From contig CABJBF010000006.1 of assembly GCA_902363805.1 (NCBI GenBank), positions 1 through 64,000 of the forward strand: DNA of 64,000 nucleotides, in the 5' to 3' direction. The notes below the pieces were generated by a model. The model made no database searches and was not told the origin of the DNA. It saw only the letters and a list, made by a program, of their open reading frames with translations. Below, in pieces: positions 24,536-33,973 of the stretch. The position numbers and the translations under genes are program-made. Position 1 is the stretch's first letter; the number at the start of each line of letters is the position of its first letter. The DNA comes from Eubacteriaceae bacterium (lineage in GTDB: Bacteria; Bacillota; Clostridia; Lachnospirales; Lachnospiraceae).

Positions 24536-25717
24536 TTATTTATGTTTTGCTACGTAATCTGCATACAATGGTGACATTGCTCTTAATCTTTCTATAATCT
24601 GTTTCAAATTATCAATTACAAAATCTATTTCTTCTTTTGTGTTTTCCTCACTAATTGTAAGTCTGATTGAACCATGTGCAATTTCGTGTGGAAGACCAAT
24701 AGCAAGTAATACGTGTGATGGATCCAATGATCCTGATGTGCATGCTGAACCACTTGATGCACATACGCCCTTTTGGTCTAATAATATTAACATTGATTCA
24801 CCTTCTATGAATCTGAAACAGAAATTCATATTATTAGGAAGACGTTTTTTTCTGTCTCCGTTTAATCTTGTAAATGGAATTTCATTTAAAATTCTATCAA
24901 TTGCATAATCTCTTAATTTTGTTTCGTACTCACTTCTTTCTTTAAGTGTGTCTCTTGCAATTTCAGTTGCTTTCTTTATTCCGACAATTCCAGGTACATT
25001 TAGTGTTCCGGCTCTTCTCTTTCTTTCCTGAGCTCCGCCATGAATAAATGAACCGATCTTTACACCTGTTCTGATGTATAAAAATCCTATTCCTTTAGGG
25101 CCATTAAATTTGTGACCACTAACACTTAGCATATCAATATTTGCTTCATCTACATCAATTGCAATATGTCCGTAAGCCTGTACAGCGTCTGTATGGAATA
25201 AAATTCCGTGTTCTTTTGCAATTGCACCAATTTCTTTTATTGGTTCGATTGTACCAATTTCATTATTTGCTGTCATAATTGATATTAAAATAGTGTCCGG
25301 TCTGATTGATGCCTTTAACTGCTCTAAATCAACAATACCATTTTCATCTACATCAAGATATGTTACTTCAAACCCTCTTCTTTCAAGATATTCGCATGTA
25401 TGAAGAATTGCATGATGCTCAATTTTTGATGTAATAATATGTTTTCCTTTATTTGCATAAGCTTCTGCTGTTGCTTTTAATGCCCAGTTGTCAGATTCAC
25501 TTCCACCTGCAGTAAAATAAATTTCCTGCGGTTTTGCATTTATAAAATCAGAAATTGTAACTCTTGCCTGATCTACAACCTTCTTAGCGTCATTTACAAA
25601 TGAATACACAGAAGATGGATTTCCATACTGTTCCAAAAAATATGGTTTCATTTCTTCAAATACTTCAGGCAACACTCTTGTAGTTGCTGCATTATCCATG
25701 TATATGGTCTTGTTCAT
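24536..25717 (-). CDS. nifS: Cysteine desulfurase, NifS/IscS type
   Basis: A 393-residue PLP enzyme that takes sulfur from cysteine for Fe-S clusters and tRNA thiolation. Visible are the N-terminal IYMDNAATTRVLPEV, TAGGSESDNWALKA, the PLP lysine in SVSGHKFNGPKGIG and the persulfide loop VCASSGSACTSGSLDPSHVL. The frame is open to a TTG at 25741, but the ATG at 25717 has AAGG upstream and the family's usual start. Its promoter holds the Rrf2-type 13-mer, so IscR-like feedback is likely. It is distinct from the sspA desulfurase at 32819. Confidence 0.96.
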   Translation of the reverse strand: MNKTIYMDNAATTRVLPEVFEEMKPYFLEQYGNPSSVYSFVNDAKKVVDQARVTISDFINAKPQEIYFTAGGSESDNWALKATAEAYANKGKHIITSKIEHHAILHTCEYLERRGFEVTYLDVDENGIVDLEQLKASIRPDTILISIMTANNEIGTIEPIKEIGAIAKEHGILFHTDAVQAYGHIAIDVDEANIDMLSVSGHKFNGPKGIGFLYIRTGVKIGSFIHGGAQERKRRAGTLNVPGIVGIKKATEIARDTLKERSEYETKLRDYAIDRILNEIPFTRLNGDRKKRLPNNMNFCFRFIEGESMLILLDQKGVCASSGSACTSGSLDPSHVLLAIGLPHEIAHGSIRLTISEENTKEEIDFVIDNLKQIIERLRAMSPLYADYVAKHK

Positions 25718-25801
25718 AACAGATACCTTACCTTTCCACAAACTTAAATCTATTGTTTTATTGTATATATTCCTAGTAAATTGATATGATTTACACTATG
25801 C

Positions 25802-25829
25802 ATTATAACACGTTAATTCCTATTGTCAA
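25802..25829 (-). promoter_or_regulatory. nifS promoter with IscR/CymR-like operator
   Basis: Minus-strand TTGACA (25829-25824), 16 bp, TATAAT (25807-25802). TTAATTCCTATTG (25813-25825, plus strand) fills the spacer. In the metY and iscR promoters the same 13-mer lies in the opposite orientation relative to transcription, overlapping the -35 box. Confidence 0.8.
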
Positions 25830-25859
25830 GGTATGATTTGTAATACCTGGCATAGGTAT
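25829..25859. promoter_or_regulatory. Three alternating AGGTAT half-sites upstream of nifS
   Basis: AGGTAT (25829-25834), ATACCT (25843-25848) and AGGTAT (25854-25859) alternate in orientation; the last two make a perfect 17-bp palindrome. They lie directly upstream of the -35 box, where an activator or second repressor could bind. Confidence 0.5.
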
Positions 25860-25957
25860 ATAAATTTTGGTTTCAAAGCGTGTTTGCAGCAATTGTTAGA
25901 ATTGAATATCTCACGAAATATATTTTATTCTCAATATTGCTTTTTCTTATAACGCAC

Positions 25958-26031
25958 AATGCCAGAGTCAAAAGCCCGAAACTGCAACGTTCTTATTCAA
26001 AACTAGTTTACGGCTTAGCGACTCTGGCATT
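25958..26031. other. 74-nt long hairpin of unknown role
   Basis: AATGCCAGAGTC (25958-25969) and GACTCTGGCATT (26020-26031) are exact 12-bp complements. Inside, AAGCC/GGCTT and AAACT/AGTTT extend the helix. There is no T-run on either side, so it is a poor terminator. It lies in the 551-bp gap between nifS and the protease gene; the rest of that gap shows only the nifS promoter. Confidence 0.6.
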
Positions 26032-26268
26032 AAATATATTTCTTATTATTTGTAAGTTTTAATTAAAATATGCACTGTTTTTAATATTCTTATGCATAAT
26101 GATATCTTCTCTTCTATTTTTTAATTCATCACATTATGCAATGTAATAATACACATATTCACCTACTTCACCTTCACGTTTTACATATTTATTTTCCATT
26201 TGCAATATATTTTTTATTTATTATTTTTACAATTTAATTGTAGTATTTTGTGAATAAATATATGCCTT

Positions 26269-29200
26269 TTATTTGTTATACAACTGAAAATCGTATAATC
26301 TTAGTGTTCCGACTCCGTCATCTGGTGTGAACACCTTAATCATTACATAACGTGCCTTCTGATTTCCTATGTTAAATGAAGCTACTGCTGAGTTATTGGA
26401 TGCCTGATAATCTACTGATGTCCAATCATTATTATTGTTGGATATAAGTACCTCCCACTCTGTGGCATTTCCAAATCCTTCTTTGCTTTTTGTATTATAA
26501 ATTGTATATGTATTAAATTCCTGCTCTTTTCCAAGGTCAATTTTTACCCAATGTTTTACTCCATTTAAGCTGTATTCTCCACTTGTTACATTTGAGCTTG
26601 TTGCGCACCACTTTGTATCCAATTTACCGTCAATTAACTTATCAGCACTTTCATTGTCATTTGTATAACCTGAACATTCATAAACTTTTCCATTAAGACA
26701 AAGATTTGTTCCATCCGAAACTGTATTATTTAACTGTGCTGCTGTTTTGTTTCCATGTATTTTTTCTCCTACCATTGGATATTCAGGATTTGCAATTCCA
26801 TCTATGTTTTCTGTTACCCAGTTATCTTCATAATTAGCAAATCCCTTAAATGTCCACGTTCCAGCCTTTAATTCCTCTACATATTTCTTTCTCAAGGATT
26901 CTATGCAGTCATATCCTGTAATCTGTTTTACAACATTGTTAAATGGTGTTGTTGTATCATATGGGTCATCTGTGTATGTTTTTCCTGTGTTGTTATCTTT
27001 GATAAGTTTATTAATACTATCAATTAATCCATATTTCAATGTTCCATCCGCATTTTTTCTCGTTGGGTATCTTGAATCCATATATGCAAAGAACCATTTG
27101 TTATTTCCGTATTGTTCGTATCCCCAATCCTGAAGAGTCTCATCTGTTGCTTCATACACTTGTACATACTTTGGATTTGACCAATGGAAATATCTAAATC
27201 CTCCGTAATTTGCCATGTTTTCCGTCCACCATGCAACATCATCTCCGTAATTCAATTTGCCACTGTATTGCTGAACTGAATGCGTAATTTCATGGGAAAA
27301 GAATCCAATGTCTGTTGGATGACTGTTAGCATATTTTGTTGATACACATACAGTTGTTCCCTGACAATATGCCACTCCACTATAATTTTTGTCTGCCTTA
27401 AATGTTATCGTTGTCGGTTCTGTTCCGTTTCCCCATCTCTGATATAATCTTGGGTAACTGTTATAAAACAATTTTGTAAGTTCTTCCAAATATCCGTCAA
27501 CCGTCACATCATTCCAATCACCTGTAAATAAAATATCATATTTACTTGGGCTTACAGTTGCACCTCTAAGTGCTATTTCCGAAAGTTGAATAGAATTACC
27601 ATAAGACGCCTTGACATCCATCTTGTAATATTTATATGAACCTGTCTTATCTACTGCATAATTGTATGTCTTATAATTTTCATCTTCCATACCACTTTCA
27701 TTTACAACATCAATTTTTTCCCAGTTATAACCATCTTTCGAGCCGTATAAAATCCATAACTTTGGATTTCTTCCTTTGTATGTTGCATTGTCATTTGCTG
27801 TTGTAAGACTATAACTATATAATATAGTTTCCTGCTTCATTTTCCATGCAATACTAAAATTACCAGAAAATTCAAATAACTTTGTTGTTATATCGCTGTC
27901 AAATATGTTCGCCGGAATTTCATTTCCATTTCCTTTTGCAGTTGTCTGTTCATTATAAACGCTTTCGAAATAAGTCATTAAATCATCACCCATTTCATCA
28001 GTTACATCTGCTATATCTCCATACAATGAAATCTCTGCTAACTGAAATCCATAGTAATTAGTTCCATTACCTTCAAACTGAATTAAAAAGTACTGAAAAC
28101 TTTTTTGTACATCTGTTTCATATGTATATGTTTCTAAATTTTTAGCTTCAATTCCACTATCTGTCACAGTATCAATTTGTGTCCATGAAGTTCCATTATT
28201 TGAGCCATATAAATGCCATACTTTTGGATTTCTGTATGAATAAGCTGCACTATCATTTGCTGTTGTAAGTGTATATTTTTTAAGTACTATTGGTTTTTCC
28301 ATCTGCCATGCAATACGCAATGGGAATCCATTTAATGTACACATTTTTGTATTTATATTTCCGTCAAATAGTTTTTCCACTCCTTCATTTGCACTTGTAG
28401 AAACTTTTGTTGAGCTTGCAGCATCAACCTGACTAATATATGAATCTACATTTATATTCTTTGGATGTTCTTCTGTTTCAGCTTCCTCATGAAATTCTGT
28501 AGTTACTTCTTGTAGTTTTGTTGTTTCTTCTATTTTCGTAGTTGTCTCTTCCGGTCTTGTTTCCGGTGCCTTTGTTGTTTCTTTGATCTTTGTAGTTGTT
28601 TCTTCCTGCGTTGTTGTCTCTGGTGCCTTTGTTGTTTCTTTAATCTTTGTAGTTGTTTCTTCCTGCGTTGTTGTCTCTTTAATTTCCGTCGTAACTGGTA
28701 CAATAGTGCTTTCTATTATTGATTCTGATTCTTCTGTTACTATAGGATAATCTTCCTCTTTAGTCGTAATTTCTTCTCTATTTTCCTTTGATGTAACCGG
28801 AATGTTTTCCTTTTCTGTTTGGTTTTCTTTGTCCTTTGATGTTACTTCCACTGTTGATGATTCTACAGATTTTGTTGTGAAAACAGAACTACCTTCTCCT
28901 GATTTATTTACAGTCTCCTCATTCGCTTTTAATTTTACCTTTAATGTAAATTTTTTATTACCATATATTGCTTTAATCTTAGCATTTCCGACTTTTCTTC
29001 CTTTAATTACAATTTTTTGTTTATATTTTCCCTTCTTTTTAATTGAAACATTCTTCTTGCCATATACAATTTTCCATACTACTCTGTGCTTTACTTTCTT
29101 TAAAATAATAGTTTTCTTTTTTCCTACTGATACTGTAACTGTTTTTTTATTAAGTTTAACTTTGCCTGTAGCTGCATTAACCGGTATTACACTATCAGGC

Positions 29201-29274
29201 ACTAAACTTACTGTTAAAACTAATGCAAGAATAATTGCCAGCCCCTTTTTTACCAACTCATTATTTTTTTTCAT
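26269..29274 (-). CDS. Secreted basic-secretory-family metalloprotease with discoidin domains
   Basis: A 1001-residue exported protein. In order: signal peptide (cut near VNAA, residue 35); a Lys-rich Ig-like domain (about 36-118); a Thr/Glu/Lys linker (about 125-275) with a near-perfect 19-residue repeat containing KIKETTKAPETTTQEE; two F5/8-type C (discoidin) domains with IAWQMEKPIVLKKYTLTTANDSA and IAWKMKQETILYSYSLTTANDNA; a BSP-family peptidase with the zinc motif HEITHSVQQY (near residue 670) and WWTENMANYGGFRYF; and a third discoidin domain at the C-terminus. It probably cleaves proteins or glycoproteins at a carbohydrate surface. There is no LPxTG sorting signal. Confidence 0.85.
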   Translation of the reverse strand: MKKNNELVKKGLAIILALVLTVSLVPDSVIPVNAATGKVKLNKKTVTVSVGKKKTIILKKVKHRVVWKIVYGKKNVSIKKKGKYKQKIVIKGRKVGNAKIKAIYGNKKFTLKVKLKANEETVNKSGEGSSVFTTKSVESSTVEVTSKDKENQTEKENIPVTSKENREEITTKEEDYPIVTEESESIIESTIVPVTTEIKETTTQEETTTKIKETTKAPETTTQEETTTKIKETTKAPETRPEETTTKIEETTKLQEVTTEFHEEAETEEHPKNINVDSYISQVDAASSTKVSTSANEGVEKLFDGNINTKMCTLNGFPLRIAWQMEKPIVLKKYTLTTANDSAAYSYRNPKVWHLYGSNNGTSWTQIDTVTDSGIEAKNLETYTYETDVQKSFQYFLIQFEGNGTNYYGFQLAEISLYGDIADVTDEMGDDLMTYFESVYNEQTTAKGNGNEIPANIFDSDITTKLFEFSGNFSIAWKMKQETILYSYSLTTANDNATYKGRNPKLWILYGSKDGYNWEKIDVVNESGMEDENYKTYNYAVDKTGSYKYYKMDVKASYGNSIQLSEIALRGATVSPSKYDILFTGDWNDVTVDGYLEELTKLFYNSYPRLYQRWGNGTEPTTITFKADKNYSGVAYCQGTTVCVSTKYANSHPTDIGFFSHEITHSVQQYSGKLNYGDDVAWWTENMANYGGFRYFHWSNPKYVQVYEATDETLQDWGYEQYGNNKWFFAYMDSRYPTRKNADGTLKYGLIDSINKLIKDNNTGKTYTDDPYDTTTPFNNVVKQITGYDCIESLRKKYVEELKAGTWTFKGFANYEDNWVTENIDGIANPEYPMVGEKIHGNKTAAQLNNTVSDGTNLCLNGKVYECSGYTNDNESADKLIDGKLDTKWCATSSNVTSGEYSLNGVKHWVKIDLGKEQEFNTYTIYNTKSKEGFGNATEWEVLISNNNNDWTSVDYQASNNSAVASFNIGNQKARYVMIKVFTPDDGVGTLRLYDFQLYNK

Positions 29275-29459
29275 GAAACCTCCTGCTTTTCCTTTTGCCT
29301 TTTCTAAATTTTAAAATTAAATCTATTTTAACATTATAAAGAATTGCATTCAATTTTGTTCATTTCACATTTTTTACTTTTTTTTTCATTATTTTTACTA
29401 TTTTCATATAGTACTTTGTCTTTTTATATCAAAATAACTTTATACTTTTATTAATTTCA

Positions 29460-29495
29460 AAAAATAGGCCGTCACTAAGTGAACAGCCTATTTTT
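29460..29495. terminator. Terminator of rpn-like gene
   Basis: AAAAATAGGC and GCCTATTTTT form a perfect 10-bp stem, giving U-runs on both strands. It lies 13 bp after the rpn-like stop on the minus strand. Confidence 0.8.
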
Positions 29496-29507
29496 AATCA
29501 AGTTCCA

Positions 29508-30419
29508 TTATTCTGATATTTTTTCCAGTATTTTACCTATATCATATTTAGGCACCGTCTCTTCTGCTAATTTTTTTATTTTAGCAACCGCATCAACGCT
29601 CTCTTCAAGTTGCTGTGCTATCTGCTCACAACTTTCACCTTTGCTTAATTTTTTGCATACCAATGATATTAAAAATTCTTCCATACCAGCTTGTCTGCCA
29701 ACACGTCTGCCTTCTTCTATTCCTGCCCTCATTCCTTCTTTCATACCCTCTTCACGTGCTAACTCTTTCTCATCCTCAAGCCATTCACTCAAACGCATAT
29801 ACTCCGTCCTCCATTCTGTACTTGATTTTATTCGTTCCACTTCTGATTTTAATATAACAGAAAACGAGTCATCAGTAAACTGGCTTCTAACTGCCCTAAG
29901 GAAAATTTTACAGTCCTCACTAATGTTTCCCATTTTTCCTTTTGTATTCATAAAAATGGTTGTTCTTCCTTCATTTAGATATAATCCTTCAACTTCTTCA
30001 CATTTACTTGTAAATGTATACTTATATTGTTCTTCTCCAAACAAATCAAAATCACATATAAATATTACATATGTGTTGTTTAAATTCTTATATCTACAAC
30101 CTTTCTCAAGTAAATCCAAATCTATCAAATCATGATAATATCTGCTTCTTTTTTTCAGATTATCTATATTTAGATTCTGCATTTCCACGCTATACACAGC
30201 GTCTTCACCTTTGATATATGCATCTAATCTTATGCCTTTAGCATCACTTCTTATAGATATGGTTTTTTCGTAATCTTTATACTCAACCTTCGAAACCTCA
30301 ACACCAATTATTTCAGTTAGAATCTTCGTGCATAATCTTTCATTCATCATTGCTTTCTGAAAAATAAAATTATCAGAAAGACCTAATTGTTCCCACTTTT
30401 GCAAAAATACTCCTTCCAT
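29508..30419 (-). CDS. Rpn-family PD-(D/E)XK nuclease
   Basis: A 303-residue protein of the recombination-promoting nuclease/putative transposase family. The N-terminal nuclease core shows SDNFIFQKAMMNE, the Asp of GIRLDAYIK and the E-x-Q motif YSVEMQN, then RSRYYHDLIDLDLLEKGCRYKNLNNTYVIFI. A coiled, charged C-terminus includes a short EGMKEGMRAGIEEGRR repeat typical of this family. It lies 108 bp downstream of sspE on the same strand, at the tail of the defence operon. Rpn proteins are often mobile and occur in defence islands, so an accessory role is possible but not shown. Confidence 0.85.
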   Translation of the reverse strand: MEGVFLQKWEQLGLSDNFIFQKAMMNERLCTKILTEIIGVEVSKVEYKDYEKTISIRSDAKGIRLDAYIKGEDAVYSVEMQNLNIDNLKKRSRYYHDLIDLDLLEKGCRYKNLNNTYVIFICDFDLFGEEQYKYTFTSKCEEVEGLYLNEGRTTIFMNTKGKMGNISEDCKIFLRAVRSQFTDDSFSVILKSEVERIKSSTEWRTEYMRLSEWLEDEKELAREEGMKEGMRAGIEEGRRVGRQAGMEEFLISLVCKKLSKGESCEQIAQQLEESVDAVAKIKKLAEETVPKYDIGKILEKISE

Positions 30420-30527
30420 ATTCCGGCCGAACTTTTAATTTTTATTAGAATATTCTATATTCAAAGTGTAACATTATTATTCAAATTGTGCAACATCTAT
30501 ATTATGTGATATTTTGTTGAATTTTCC

Positions 30528-32780
30528 CTATGCAAATGGCATTTTTTCATCATTTAATTTACGTGATAATATTGCTGTGAAATATTTTAATAATCTGTTT
30601 CTTCTCTCAGTAAAAAATTCTTCAACCGGAACTCTATATTTCACACTACCTCCCTCGCTTTTAGAATATCTATCATCCTGCAATAATTCTCTTACTTCTT
30701 CAATCATCCAATGATGTGGACTCATATTGTCGTAAAATTCTAACGCCATTTCTAATGGTCTATTATCCTTATTATTATTATCTTTACTATCAAGAATCAT
30801 AAAATTGCCTATTGTATCAGTATATACGTTTCGTTGCTCACCTATATTTTTAGGTTTAAAATATTTTTCCTCTGCACTATGATTTATATTATCTGCCTCC
30901 ATATGGTCTAATTGAATATCTGGGGTTCTAAAACTCCTGCCTGTTGCTAGTAATTCTAAATAATTATCTCTTTTTTCTGTGTTAAATAAATTAATAAATA
31001 AAACCTTTGCCTTTAAATCACTATCACCTTTCCCATATTTCCATGCATTAATCCATTTCAGAAATTCTTCTTTCATTGAATTCATTATTTCTAAAGAAAT
31101 TGTATATGAAAATTCTTGTCTATTCACATTATTTAAAGATATTATTTTTTTAGCTTCCTGTCGAGGCATATCTGCGGATGGACAAAGTAATGCAAATCTC
31201 CATAATTCAAAAGCTATTTCATGTATTTTAATAAATTTTTCATTATTATTTTTATAATCTTTTATTATTTCATCTACATACTTACCAAATTCATCTATAT
31301 TTATAGCTCCATCTGTTCCAGTATGATTATCAATATACTGTTTTACAATAACATTTATGAGTGCTGATAAAACACCATATTGCTTTAAAGCATTTAATAA
31401 GTGAAAAGTTTTGTATGTTATTGATTTTTCTACACTTATTTCTGCTTCCACACACTTCATATTTTTGTGTTGATAAGCTAATTCAACATTTTCCAATAAA
31501 ATTGCAATCATCTGATATACACCTATATCATTTTTGATATCTACTGAATTATATTCGTTTTTGTTATTAAGATATTTATTTTCCAGAACCTCTCTATATC
31601 TTTCGCTATCATTGTATTTCAATGCATCATCAGCTGTAAAAAATACTGCTGCAAAATAAGATATCATCTTAGCTCTGTCTTTTCCTGTAATTGGAGTAAA
31701 TACTTTTTCAACCCAAATTTCATCCACTTCTTCTATACACTCATCAACTGTATCATCATCTTCCTTTGTATGGTGACAATACCATTTATAAAACAAGTTT
31801 TTAATTAAATCTAAATCCTCTATATCTAAAGCTCTATCATTTAAAACCTCAAATAACGTATATGCATCATTTTCATTCCCTGTAATTATTACACAAAATT
31901 TAATATGTTCTAACATACTGTCGATTTCAGAAATTAATTCATTTGTGTATTCAATTGGACTTTTGCCTTTTATGGAAATTATATTACACAATCCATTAAA
32001 CTCATATTTCATAGCATCTATATACTGTTTTACCAATTCATCCTCTTTTTGTTTAGCTACTCTACATTTAGGATTATGAACATCTGTTAAAAATATCACA
32101 AAGCTACTTAATGCTTCCTTCAACTTTTCATTGTATGATTCTCTATTATATTTTAACGACAAATCACATTTCTTCAATAATTTTTTTTGTTCAATATAAT
32201 ACTTATCAGCATATTCCATTTCGTCTGTTAAGTTTTTTTCAGGTAAGAAAACTGCTTTCTGATAATTTTCAAGTAAAATATCAAAAAGATTGTCCCCTTG
32301 CTCTTCTTCTGAAACTTTTTCTATTATCTCTGTATGAACTTTTTTCAAGCTTTCTTCTATTTTACTGCCAAAAAGTATATTACATATTTCTTCCAACTTT
32401 TGCAGAGCTGTATCTAATTTAGCAATTCTTTTTTTACTAAGCAATTCTTCTACATAAGCTCTCTGTAACAAAAATTCCAAATATGTAAATAAAAACATAG
32501 TTGTTATTCTTTGTTGCCCATCTATGACATCATGATTTTTTTCTGCTGAAACTACCATAACTGCTGATCCAACAAAGTATTCCTTTTTCCCTTTTTTCCC
32601 ATCTTTTCCATTTTCTTCATTTTTCTTAAAATCATTAATTAAATTTTTTATATTATCTTCTCCCCATTTATAAGGTCTTTGATAATAAGGGATATTAACT
32701 CTCATAGGAACATTTTCCTTACTTCCCATTTCACTACATAAATTTTTTACATTACGTATTTCGGCTCCTTTTAAATCCAT
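30528..32780 (-). CDS. sspE: SspE-like phosphorothioation-sensing nuclease (DUF262 + DUF1524)
   Basis: A 750-residue protein. The N-terminal DUF262 domain shows IPYYQRPYKW and VIDGQQRITTMF (residues about 30-95), the NTPase motif in SspE and GmrSD. A long helical middle is followed by a C-terminal DUF1524 HNH nuclease: QLDHMEADNIN (near residue 615) and DTIGNFMILDSKDNNNKDNRPL. In the characterised Ssp system SspE senses phosphorothioated DNA, hydrolyses nucleotide and nicks phage DNA. Its place at the end of an sspDBCA operon, 38 bp after sspA, supports SspE over a lone GmrSD enzyme. Confidence 0.85.
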   Translation of the reverse strand: MDLKGAEIRNVKNLCSEMGSKENVPMRVNIPYYQRPYKWGEDNIKNLINDFKKNEENGKDGKKGKKEYFVGSAVMVVSAEKNHDVIDGQQRITTMFLFTYLEFLLQRAYVEELLSKKRIAKLDTALQKLEEICNILFGSKIEESLKKVHTEIIEKVSEEEQGDNLFDILLENYQKAVFLPEKNLTDEMEYADKYYIEQKKLLKKCDLSLKYNRESYNEKLKEALSSFVIFLTDVHNPKCRVAKQKEDELVKQYIDAMKYEFNGLCNIISIKGKSPIEYTNELISEIDSMLEHIKFCVIITGNENDAYTLFEVLNDRALDIEDLDLIKNLFYKWYCHHTKEDDDTVDECIEEVDEIWVEKVFTPITGKDRAKMISYFAAVFFTADDALKYNDSERYREVLENKYLNNKNEYNSVDIKNDIGVYQMIAILLENVELAYQHKNMKCVEAEISVEKSITYKTFHLLNALKQYGVLSALINVIVKQYIDNHTGTDGAINIDEFGKYVDEIIKDYKNNNEKFIKIHEIAFELWRFALLCPSADMPRQEAKKIISLNNVNRQEFSYTISLEIMNSMKEEFLKWINAWKYGKGDSDLKAKVLFINLFNTEKRDNYLELLATGRSFRTPDIQLDHMEADNINHSAEEKYFKPKNIGEQRNVYTDTIGNFMILDSKDNNNKDNRPLEMALEFYDNMSPHHWMIEEVRELLQDDRYSKSEGGSVKYRVPVEEFFTERRNRLLKYFTAILSRKLNDEKMPFA

Positions 32781-32818
32781 AGTTTTTTCCTCACACTTTC
32801 ATTTGTTTTTACTACTTA

Positions 32819-33973
32819 CTAACCTTCGTCAATTTCTTCCACTGCCATAATCAGCCTGTCCACATCATCTTTAGTGGTATATCTTCCAAGGCTTGCCCTA
32901 ACCACACCTACATAATCTGTGTCTGCCAAATATTCATGTACAAGTGGTGCACAATGATACCCTGTTCTAACGGCAATGCTGTAATCTTCATCAAGAATCA
33001 TTCCTACATCTGACGCTTTATAACCTTTTATATTAAATGCCACAATTCCTACATGTGCATCTTTAGGTGGCAAATACATAACTACATTTCTATTTTTATT
33101 TAATTCAGAAATAAGATAATCCGTGAGTCCCTTCTCGTGTTTAAAATAATCTACACTTTCTTCTTTAATAACATCTGCTGCAGCATTTAGTCCTGCAACT
33201 GCAACTATATTTGGACTCGATGGTTCAAACATTCCCGGAATTGATGACGGCATATTCAAATTGAGTGAATCACTACCTGTTCCTCCTGCAATAAAAGGAT
33301 TAATTTTTTCTCCTTTTCTCATATAAAATCCACCTATTCCAAATGGTCCGTACATATTTTTATGACCCGCAAACACAACAAAATCCGCCTGCATGTTAAC
33401 CAAATCTATATCAATTAATCCTAGCGATTGTGAAGCATCTATAATCACTTTACAATTGTATTTTTTTGCAATTTTCACAATCTGTTTTACCGGTAAAATA
33501 TATCCTGTAACATTACTTATATGTGTTATAAACAACTTTGTCGGATTATTAACAGAAAATAAATATTCCATTTTTTCCAAATCAATTGTCATATTTTCTC
33601 TAATAACAGGTAATTGCTTAATTTCAAATTTATTTTCATCCTGGGCTTTTTTGAGCGGTCTCATTACTGCATTATGCTCAAATGGAGAAACAAAACATAT
33701 GTCATTTTCACTCCAGTCAAAACCACCTATAATCATGTTAAGTGCAATTGTTGCTGAAGGTGCAAATATAACATCAGCTACCTGTTCTCCATTAACAAGA
33801 CTTAGCATTTTTGTCCTTGTTTCATCTATTAAACCTGTAGCTTTCTTAGCCAAATCATACGAGCCTCGTCCGGCATTTACAGCCAGATTTCTATTTACAT
33901 AATCCATTGCCTGATATACTTTTTCAGGTTTAGGAAATGTTGTTGCCCCATTATCCAAATAAGTTAATTTCAT
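32819..33973 (-). CDS. sspA: SspA-like cysteine desulfurase of the Ssp system
   Basis: A 384-residue class V aminotransferase that would supply sulfur for DNA backbone modification. It begins MKLTYLDNGATTFPKPEKV, has the PLP lysine in FAGHKNMYGPFGIGGFYMRKG and the persulfide Cys in RTGYHCAPLVHEYL, a SufS/Csd-like loop rather than the SSGSAC loop of the nifS gene. Its start overlaps the sspC stop by 4 bp (ATGA), tying it to the operon. Having a dedicated desulfurase next to sspBCD is the typical arrangement of phosphorothioation loci. Confidence 0.85.
   Translation of the reverse strand: MKLTYLDNGATTFPKPEKVYQAMDYVNRNLAVNAGRGSYDLAKKATGLIDETRTKMLSLVNGEQVADVIFAPSATIALNMIIGGFDWSENDICFVSPFEHNAVMRPLKKAQDENKFEIKQLPVIRENMTIDLEKMEYLFSVNNPTKLFITHISNVTGYILPVKQIVKIAKKYNCKVIIDASQSLGLIDIDLVNMQADFVVFAGHKNMYGPFGIGGFYMRKGEKINPFIAGGTGSDSLNLNMPSSIPGMFEPSSPNIVAVAGLNAAADVIKEESVDYFKHEKGLTDYLISELNKNRNVVMYLPPKDAHVGIVAFNIKGYKASDVGMILDEDYSIAVRTGYHCAPLVHEYLADTDYVGVVRASLGRYTTKDDVDRLIMAVEEIDEG

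Noticed and set aside
26269..29274. The protease as a substrate of the sortase at 49484
   Set aside because: The C-terminus is a discoidin domain with no sorting motif, hydrophobic tail or positive end.
30528..32780. Stand-alone GmrSD type IV restriction enzyme
   Set aside because: The domain pair is the same, but it sits directly after sspDBCA, which favours the phosphorothioate-dependent SspE role.
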